From Cryptomeria japonica (Eukaryota > Streptophyta > Pinopsida > Cupressales > Cupressaceae), in assembly GCF_030272615.1 (NCBI RefSeq), contig NC_081405.1:26490272-26554271 (forward strand): DNA of 64,000 bases, read 5' to 3'. Below, piece after piece: positions 56,935 through 64,000 of the stretch. The position numbers and the translations under genes were made by a program. A model generated the notes under the pieces. The model had not been told where the DNA came from and made no database searches. It was given only the letters and a program-made list of their open reading frames with translations. Each line of letters begins with the position of its first letter. Positions within the stretch are counted from its first letter, which is position 1.

Positions 56935-59244
56935 GAGAGCATTTTTGCATACATGTGTTGTATCATTGTCTATGTTTTGGACTGTATCTTGGATGGCTCT
57001 TGGTAGCCGATTTTGTAGACTTCATTGTACTCTGATATATGAGTTGATATATATGAGGAGATCCCATTTTGTGATGATATGCATGTGATGATGTATGGAT
57101 GTTTATGCATGATGATGATTTATTACTTAGATGTATATGTGTACATGTATGCATTTGATGAGAGGTTTCTTTTATGCATGTTTTTATGATGAGTTATGAT
57201 GTGAGATACTGACATATGAATGCAGGTTTGATATGATTTTATGATGAGTTATGATGTGAGATACTGGCATATGAATGCAGGATGATATGTGCTCATGCTT
57301 TGATGTATGAACAGGATTTGATGATGTTTCCTATTGCAATGTAATGATGAGCTGATTTATTGCAATGGTTAGATGAATGATTTTATGTATAAATATACTA
57401 GGATGATATATGCTTATGTTTTTTATGGATGAACAAGATTGTATGATGTTTCCTTTTGCGATGTAATGATGAGCTGATTTATGTGATGATGTCAATGCAA
57501 TGGTTAGATGAATGATTTTATGTATGGATATGCATCTAGATGTGTTTAGATGAATGTAATATGGATAAACAAAAGGTTAAGTTCAAATGTTGATATGATG
57601 ATGTTAAAATGAATGTAGATGAATAAACAAATGTAAAGTACAAATGTTTATATGATAATGCCTAAATGAATGTAGATGAATAAACAAATGTAAAGTGCAA
57701 GTGTTTATATGATGATATTAAAATGAATGTAGATGAATATGTAAAGTACAAATGTTTATATGATAATGCCTAAATGAATGTTTCTAAATGCGTTTGTAAA
57801 TATGTTGGGAAGTGCAAATGATAATGGGATGATATGATAACTAATGGGGATAATAACTGCACCTTAATGTAATGATAATAAATGCAATGTGAATGAAAAA
57901 ATGAACATAATAAGATGCTTTATTAATGAATGAATGAATGCACTGTGTATCTAAATGGATAAATGGATGTGTGTAATAATAAGTTGATAAGATGATAATG
58001 GATAATTTATACTGGATGAAATGTTTAGTAAATGATTTAAAACAATCAAAGACAATTTGATCCCATGAATGAATCTAATTATTGATGATTGGTGCAATGA
58101 TGAAAATGATTTTGTTTAATGAAAACTAATGGCAACAATGAACTATATGCAATGTTTAAAAATGACATGAATGGTCGCAATGCAAGATGCACCTATATGC
58201 AAGGATGATATGATTATGCAAGGTTGTTTTAAGACTTTGCATAATGCATTGATGATGTATCAGAGTACTCGGTCGTGATTGTATCCAAGACCAGCTTTTA
58301 TTAATCATTTTTACATGTAAAAGCCTACATATGAATGAATGGATGGGTGATATGCAACGGAATGCAAGATATAAACAGATGAGGTGAAATGACGATCCAT
58401 AGTGCTCTATTTTCATCATTGAGCTTTAAAATGTTGGAAGAGAATACAAGCATCTTGACACAATGATTCAAGATGACCTGAGTATTTCTTTCATGGATTT
58501 TAATATAGCAAGTTAATACAAACGACTTGATATAAGGGTCAAGTCGACCAGAGTATTGCTTGTGGAACAGACAAGGATTATCTCCTTTCGTGCATGACTT
58601 GGATCGTCCTCCTTGATCTTAGGCGTGATCAGATCCTGAGACAAGTACATACCGTACTAAAAAATGAAACCTTTATCCAATTTGGAGGAAGAGGAATCAA
58701 AGGATGAGCATTGTACCTGCAACCAAACAGTATATATACATAAAGAATAAAGAATATGGATCCTTGGTAATGGTTCATGTTCATATGGTCGAGGTATACG
58801 CTGTAGTCAGCAAGCCGTAGTGATCTATGACTGCATTTTGCATAAGATCACGTAGCTTGGTGAACTTCCCACGTAGACACCATTAGTACATGCCCCAGAA
58901 CTTCATCGGAAATAATGCGCAAATGATACAAAACAATGCTGAAAGATCCTGATACAGATAAACAAATGAATTACTCACGCATCAACCAAGCATTTGATAG
59001 CTTAACAGAATTTTCTTGTCAAAGAAAACGTCATCTTGTCTTTGTTTTTGATAAGGAAGGATGCATCCTTGTGTTAAAGACAGTTTGGTTTGTTGATGTT
59101 GATTGTGTGGTTGATTGGTAAATGGTCAGTGTGTGAGTAGTTTGTCAATGCTTGTTTGGGTATCTGCATAGATGGGTATGTACAAAGTTTTGTCATGTTT
59201 TTGTGTGATTTTCAATGTTTTCTGATGTTTTTGTATTTTGTGAA
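56935..59244. other. Spacer between PMD gene and pol, element 3
   Basis: 2.3 kb of ATG/GAT-rich sequence with no gene I can support. It includes a 54-bp direct duplication (57190-57280, TGAGTTATGATGTGAGATAC) and four copies of a roughly 60-bp unit with ATGAATGTAGATGAATAAAC (57570-57780). Confidence 0.6.
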
Positions 59245-59420
59245 ACAATTTTTGAATGTTTGTGGATTTTGTTGAGACATTTTTGAATGTTTTTGGATTT
59301 TACGAGACATTTTTGAATGTTTTTGGATTTTGCGAGACATTTTTGAATGTTTTTGGATTTTATGAGACATTTTTGAATGTTTTTGGATTTTGCGAGACAT
59401 TTTTGAATGTTTTTGATATT
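59245..59420. repeat. 30-bp tandem repeat after pol, element 3
   Basis: About six copies with exact 30-bp steps (TTTTGAATGTTTTTGGATTT followed by TGCGAGACAT), best seen from 59281 to 59400. The open minus frame over it encodes a 10-residue repeat and is not a credible gene. Similar sequence recurs at 59766-59810. Confidence 0.9.
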
Positions 59421-59671
59421 TTCTGATGATTGCCTGTATGAAGAGCATAATGATATATAAGACAATGTAGAATCCACTTCCATCACTTAGGATAAGGGTA
59501 TTGCCCCCAGGTTTTAGACCTGAATATGAAAAGGTGGGATGCGAGACGCATTGGAGTACTTTCTTAATTGCAGATCAAATAACAAGCCATGGTTGGGATG
59601 GATGGATGTGTGTGTGCATGAATGTGATCGCAACGAGCCTGAAAGATACTGGAGCCATTGCCTTTACGAGT

Positions 59672-59736
59672 GGCACCTGTTTGCCAGGTTTTCACCATCG
59701 TACTTACCCAAGGTGCCACCGGAGTGGTTGTTCACC
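59672..59736 (-). promoter_or_regulatory. Two GGTGAA-hairpin-GCC modules after pol, element 3
   Basis: On the minus strand: module one (59736-59712) has stem CCAC-TCCG-GTGG, and module two (59696-59672) has CCTG-GCAAA-CAGG. Both start GGTGAA and end in ACC or GCC. They align with modules two and three of element 2, with the second stem changed on both sides. Confidence 0.7.
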
Positions 59737-59853
59737 GTTTGGATGCATGATTTTTCTTTACTTTTTTGAATGTTTTTGTATTTTCTTCAGGACATTTTCT
59801 GAATGTTTTTGGTATTTTTCTGATATGTAGGGGAGCCTGATGCCTTGTACACC

Positions 59854-62800
59854 TTAGGTATAAAACCTTTTGAGGTGCATGCTATTGATTGGATCTGCGA
59901 GCGGTTCTCCTTCTGGTGTAGCCAACTGATATGCCCCGGACCTGAATACAGTAGTGACAACATATGGGCCCAACCAGTTTGATTCAAACTTGCCTTGATG
60001 TTCTCTGTTTGGTTGGTTGCGAGGATTTTCTCGAAGAACAAGATCACCTACCTCAAATGTACGAGATCTAACTCGGTGATTGTAACTTCTACTCATGCGC
60101 TGCTGATAGGCTTTGAGGTGATTGTATGCAGCTTGTCTTTTCTCATCAAGTAACTCTAAGTCCTGAAGGCGTGAGACTCTGTATGCTTCATCATCGATGA
60201 GATTATGCAAGGAAACTCGTAATGATGGTATCTCAACCTCAATAGGTAAGATAGCTTCTGCACCATAGACCAATGAATAAGGAGTTGCACCTGTAGGGGT
60301 TCGAATGCTAGTTCGATATGCCCATAATGCTGGATTCAATTGAACATGCCAATCACGACCGGCATCATTGACTGTCTTCTTTAGGATTCTCAATATGTTT
60401 TTATTGGATGCTTCAGCCTGACCATTGCCTTGTGGGTAATAGGGAGTGGAAAAGCGGTGTTGGATATGAAATTTCTCACAAAGCTCACGGACATCCTGAT
60501 TTTTGAAAGGAAGACCGTTATCTGTGACAATGGACATGGGCACACCATACCGGCAGATGATGTAATTGAGGATGAATGAGGCGATCTGCTTGCCGGTGAC
60601 TTGGGTAAGTGGAACAGCTTCGATCCACTTGGTGAAATATTCGGTGGCGGTAATAATGAATTTATGGCCATTGGATGAAGATGGATGAATCTTACCCACA
60701 AGGTCAAGGCCCCATTGACAAAAAGGCCATGGTGTCGTGATTGGTTGCAGTTCCTGTGCTGGTGCATGTATCAGGTCGCCATGAACTTGACATTTCTTGC
60801 ATTTCCTGACAAAATAGTAGGAATCCTTTTCCATAGATGGCCAATAGTATCCAGCTCGCATGATCTTCTTGGCTAGTGATGGACCACTTGAGTGAGTCCC
60901 ACAAATTCCTTCATGTACCTCTTCCAAAGCCTTTGTTATCTCATCTTGTTCCAGACATCGAAGGAGAGTACCATCAAGACTACGTCGGTATAGGGTTTCG
61001 GCAATAATGGTATATCGAGCAGTTTGGCGAATGAAGGTTTTACGTTGGTTATTTGATTGGTTGGGAGGAAGGGTGTGATCGCGAAGATAGGTGTAGAACT
61101 CACCGTACCATGGGGATTCAGAACCGACAAGGCGACATATTATTTCGGATTCGGGGATATCATAAGCGGGAATCCAAAGCTGTTCTACCAAGAACTCGTA
61201 GCGTGTTGAATTCTGTGGAAGATCTAGGAGAGATGCGATAGTAGCCATAGCGTCAGCAGCTCGATTCTGATCTCTTGGTATCTGCTCAAAAGTGATAGTA
61301 GTAAATGATGTCTTTAGAGTGTCCACCATTTGCTTGTATGGCATGAGTTTATCATCTTTGGTCTGATATTCATCAGTTGCTTGTCGAATGACCAGTTGTG
61401 AGTCGCCATATACTTGAAGTTCTTTTAATTTCCATTGTATGGCTAGCCTGAGTCCTGTGATCAAAGCCTCATATTCTGCTATGTTGTTTGTGCATGGAAA
61501 TGTGAGCCTGTAAGACTTCGGGATGCTATCACCTTGAGGTGTGATAAACAAAATGCCTGCCCCCGAGCCGTGCCTAGTGTATGAACCATCAAAATATAAT
61601 TTCCATGGTTGTACTTCTGTGATCATGAATATCTCTTCGTCTGGAAAATTGGAAATGAGAGGATGATCACCTATGAGAGGCGCATCGGCCAACTGATCTG
61701 CAATGACCTGCCCTTTGATAGCTTTACGGTCCACATACTCGATGTCGAATTCACTTAGAATCATTACCCATTTGGCCAAACGACCTGTCAATGCTGCTTT
61801 GCTGAGTAAGTACTTGAGTGGATCAATCTTTGCGATGAGTTGCACCTTGTGTGTCAATAGATAGTGCCGCAATTTAGTGGCTGCCAAGATTACTGCTAAG
61901 CAAGCTCGCTCAATAGGTGTGTAATTGAGTTCATAGCCAACCAGTGTGCGAGAGATGTAGTAAATAGCACACTCTTTTCCTTCTGCATTATGTTGTGCCA
62001 GTAGTACACCTAATGCTGTACTTGTTGCTGAGATGTAAAGTAACAACGGTCTACGTGGATCTGGTGGTATCAGCAATGGTGGATTCATGAGATAGTCTTT
62101 GAGTGACTGAAATGCTTGCTGGCATCTGTCATCCCATTGAAAGCGTATGTTCTTGTGTAGCAGGTGTGTGAAGGGGTGACACTTATCAACCAATTGTGCA
62201 ATGAATCTTCGGATGGATTGAAGCCGTCCTTGTAATGTCCTTAGCTGACTAATATTCCGTGGAGGTGGCATGTCCATTATTGCCTTAACCTTTGCTGGAT
62301 CGACCTCAATGCCTTTGCTTGAGACAATGTATCCTAGAAGCTTCCTGGAGGTTACTCCAAAGACACATTTCTTTGGGTTGAGTCGAACATGGTATTGTTC
62401 CAGTCTATCAAAGATTTGATCTAAGATATGCAGATGTCCTTCTCTTGTGAGTGATTTTGCTAGTAAATCATCCACATAATCTTCCATCATAGTATGCATC
62501 ATGTCATGGAAGATGGTGGTCATTGCTCTTTGATAGGTCGCTCCTGCATTCTTTAGACCAAAAGGCATTACATTCCAGCAGTATGTGCCCCATGGACATG
62601 TGAAGGCTGTCTTATGTTGATCCTCTGGTGCGATCTTTATTTGATTGTATCCTGAAAAGCCATCCATGAGTGAAAGCATGGCATGTCCTGCTGTTAGATC
62701 TACTATGATGTCAATATTTGGAAGGGGGAAGTCATCCTTAGGACATGCCTTATTCAGATCTCTGAAGTCAGTACAAATGCGGATGCCCCCTTTTGGTTTG

Positions 62801-64000
62801 CCAACTGGCACGATGTTGGAGATCCATTCTGCATAATCAATTGGTCTAATGAAACCAACATCTAGGAGTTTCTTGAGTTCTGTTTTGACTAGCACGGCAA
62901 TCTGAGGATGCATCTTACGAAGCTTCTGCTTGATAGGTTTGGCTCCTTTTGCTACTGTGAGATGATGCATGACTAAATCAGGATCAAGCCCAGGCATGTC
63001 TGCATATGACCATGCAAAGTTGATCTGACGCTTCTGGAAGAACTTTATAAACTTAGGCTGTTCCTCTGGAGTGAGAAGAGATGCCAGATGTATGATATGA
63101 GGGTTTTCAGGAGTCCCCACATTGTATTCTTTAGTCTCCTCAATGAGAATCGTCGATCGTTCCTGTTGTGTACTAGCAGGGAGAATGTCAAACCCTTCAT
63201 CCTCAGGCGCCTTAGAGAGGTTTTCACCATTGGATACGCTCTTTCTTTTTACTTTTGTCGGATCAAACAGTGCCACAGTGTGGTTTTCACTGGAAGATCC
63301 ATGTTTTATTGTTATATTTTTGCAGCTGAAGGGTTTGGCATCCGCCCCGAAGTATGCTGCGCTATTAAGTTCAATGGCGAATCCAGCTTTGTGATCCCCG
63401 CTTGGTAGATTATCCCTTAATTCCAAAAAGTCAATGATAGCCTCATCGTTTTGGAAGAGGTCAAGACATGGGGGATTTGGTTGGTTCCATTCGATGAGTT
63501 CAGGGTGGATAATGGGCATTACTTCATCGATTAGATTGAGTTCGTTAGAGGTATCAGTGAGGGTTAAGAGAGTGTGGTGAAGGTCGTTGATGGTACTCTC
63601 CCTGTCAGAATCAGGCGTAGGATGAGACGTAGGGTCTGTGGAAGATGTTTCCAGCTCAGGTACCCAAGTGGTCTTTATCTGTGCTTCTCCGTAAACAGGA
63701 ATGTCTTTGCGTGGCGGAGGTGGTGATGTGTCTTCCTCATCTGAAGTATTAAGTTGCACTGAATCGAATTCCCACTCATGTGAGTCGGTCTCTGAATCAC
63801 TTTCCAGCATCCGATTGCTATACCATACTGGGATGTCTTTGGAGTTGAACACGGCAGGTGTGATTGGTTTATGTACTTTTGTGGTGATCGATGCTGCAGG
63901 AACCGTGATGGGGTTTAAAGGATTTGTTACTGGAAGTATTGGTAATGGTGACTCAGTGGCTTCTGCTAGAACTACTGGCGCCATAGATGTTGCTGCAGGT
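59854..64000 (-). CDS. pol: pol of element 3: RT, RNase H, second RNase H, integrase (open, partial)
   Basis: An uninterrupted frame from the window edge to TAA at 59854; the first ATG in view is at 63984, but the frame is open upstream of it, so the true start is outside. Counting from that Met: RT about 350-560 (LMDGFSGYNQI, YVDDLL near 503); degenerate RNase H with LYISAT; second RNase H about 795-930 (LYFDGSY, AEYEAL, GDSQLV, NRAADAMA, all acidic residues present); integrase about 1025-1290 (CKKC, GLDLVGK, VTDNG, QAEASN) and a GPY C-terminus. Every catalytic motif looks intact. It is close in sequence to element 2. There is no chromodomain. Confidence 0.93.
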   Translation of the reverse strand, partial: PAATSMAPVVLAEATESPLPILPVTNPLNPITVPAASITTKVHKPITPAVFNSKDIPVWYSNRMLESDSETDSHEWEFDSVQLNTSDEEDTSPPPPRKDIPVYGEAQIKTTWVPELETSSTDPTSHPTPDSDRESTINDLHHTLLTLTDTSNELNLIDEVMPIIHPELIEWNQPNPPCLDLFQNDEAIIDFLELRDNLPSGDHKAGFAIELNSAAYFGADAKPFSCKNITIKHGSSSENHTVALFDPTKVKRKSVSNGENLSKAPEDEGFDILPASTQQERSTILIEETKEYNVGTPENPHIIHLASLLTPEEQPKFIKFFQKRQINFAWSYADMPGLDPDLVMHHLTVAKGAKPIKQKLRKMHPQIAVLVKTELKKLLDVGFIRPIDYAEWISNIVPVGKPKGGIRICTDFRDLNKACPKDDFPLPNIDIIVDLTAGHAMLSLMDGFSGYNQIKIAPEDQHKTAFTCPWGTYCWNVMPFGLKNAGATYQRAMTTIFHDMMHTMMEDYVDDLLAKSLTREGHLHILDQIFDRLEQYHVRLNPKKCVFGVTSRKLLGYIVSSKGIEVDPAKVKAIMDMPPPRNISQLRTLQGRLQSIRRFIAQLVDKCHPFTHLLHKNIRFQWDDRCQQAFQSLKDYLMNPPLLIPPDPRRPLLLYISATSTALGVLLAQHNAEGKECAIYYISRTLVGYELNYTPIERACLAVILAATKLRHYLLTHKVQLIAKIDPLKYLLSKAALTGRLAKWVMILSEFDIEYVDRKAIKGQVIADQLADAPLIGDHPLISNFPDEEIFMITEVQPWKLYFDGSYTRHGSGAGILFITPQGDSIPKSYRLTFPCTNNIAEYEALITGLRLAIQWKLKELQVYGDSQLVIRQATDEYQTKDDKLMPYKQMVDTLKTSFTTITFEQIPRDQNRAADAMATIASLLDLPQNSTRYEFLVEQLWIPAYDIPESEIICRLVGSESPWYGEFYTYLRDHTLPPNQSNNQRKTFIRQTARYTIIAETLYRRSLDGTLLRCLEQDEITKALEEVHEGICGTHSSGPSLAKKIMRAGYYWPSMEKDSYYFVRKCKKCQVHGDLIHAPAQELQPITTPWPFCQWGLDLVGKIHPSSSNGHKFIITATEYFTKWIEAVPLTQVTGKQIASFILNYIICRYGVPMSIVTDNGLPFKNQDVRELCEKFHIQHRFSTPYYPQGNGQAEASNKNILRILKKTVNDAGRDWHVQLNPALWAYRTSIRTPTGATPYSLVYGAEAILPIEVEIPSLRVSLHNLIDDEAYRVSRLQDLELLDEKRQAAYNHLKAYQQRMSRSYNHRVRSRTFEVGDLVLRENPRNQPNREHQGKFESNWLGPYVVTTVFRSGAYQLATPEGEPLADPINSMHLKRFYT

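Larger units (their letters stand above)
52500..64000 (-). mobile_element. Element 3: Tat-type Ty3/gypsy retrotransposon, minus strand, partial
   Basis: From right to left: an open pol frame reaching the window edge, post-pol tandem repeats and hairpin modules, a long spacer, an antisense PMD gene (54231-56934, so on plus), conserved stem-loops, a polypurine tract (53819-53831) and the 3' LTR ending at 53818. The layout is the same as element 2. gag, protease and the 5' LTR lie beyond 64000. The left LTR boundary is estimated. Pol has no stop in 1376 codons, so this copy is younger or better preserved than element 2. Confidence 0.88.

Noticed and set aside
59193-59486. 97-codon minus frame with KSKNIQKCL repeats as a small repeat protein
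   Set aside because: It is simply the translation of a 30-bp DNA tandem repeat after pol.
1-64000. tRNA, rRNA or intact host gene
   Set aside because: I saw no cloverleaf-like sequence, rRNA motif or multi-exon host gene. All well-supported coding belongs to mobile elements.

Overview
This window looks like nuclear DNA from a plant with a very large, repeat-rich genome. A gymnosperm is my best guess, from the style and density of the elements, but no marker proves it. I find no intact host gene, tRNA or rRNA. Almost every coding signal belongs to a retrotransposon, and most reading frames carry premature stops that look like C-to-T decay of methylated DNA (CGA to TGA, CAG to TAG, CAA to TAA, TGG to TGA or TAG).

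Layout, left to right. 1-2640 holds old fragments on the minus strand: a LINE reverse transcriptase piece, an orphan LTR and a Ty1/copia-type LTR. 2641-20439 is element 1, an LTR retrotransposon lacking RT, with TSD TGTGT. It is itself interrupted by an 8-kb LINE (10062-18100, 12-bp TSD) that carries an unusual third ORF. 20463-36568 is element 2, a complete but decayed Ty3/gypsy element of the Tat type (gag, protease, RT, degenerate RNase H, second RNase H, integrase), with 796-bp LTRs and TSD GCTTC. It also carries an antisense gene for a plant-mobile-domain (PMD) protein. 36574-40534 is mostly unexplained AT-rich DNA with two degenerate coding remnants. 40535-51983 is a broken Ty1/copia element (copia-A) split by element 4 (44008-51838, TSD AAAGG), a gag-protease element without RT. 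51984 to about 52500 is the start of another copia LTR. About 52500 to the window end is element 3, a minus-strand Tat-type element with an uninterrupted pol frame; its gag and 5' LTR lie outside the window. It also has an antisense PMD gene.

The most interesting system is in the Tat-like elements. Elements 2 and 3 each carry the PMD gene on the opposite strand to gag-pol, between pol and the 3' LTR. In both, the sequence fits a two-exon gene: a TATA box 94-103 nt before the ATG, a short first exon ending at a GT donor, a 0.73-0.79-kb intron, and a second exon opening at a TGCAG/GAG acceptor. Each intron holds an array of a short CpG-containing motif spaced about 20 bp apart (two helical turns), with unrelated sequence between motif copies. 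The motif is family-specific: CGTCTGTG in element 2, AGCGCTATTG in element 3. Element 2 carries the same motif, with the same spacing, in its sense leader just after the 5' LTR. Element 1 has a leader array of YAYGCAWTCR with exact 22-bp spacing. This suggests that each family keeps its own phased binding-site array, possibly read by its own PMD protein, but binding is inference.

Elements 1, 2 and 3 also share a conserved 3' end: a distal stem, a GGGGGCATA tract, a hairpin ending in the polypurine tract with covarying pairs, then the tract itself. Elements 2 and 3 share small hairpin modules after pol. Together these suggest a family in which RT-less members (element 1, perhaps 4) could be copied by the machinery of elements such as 2 and 3.
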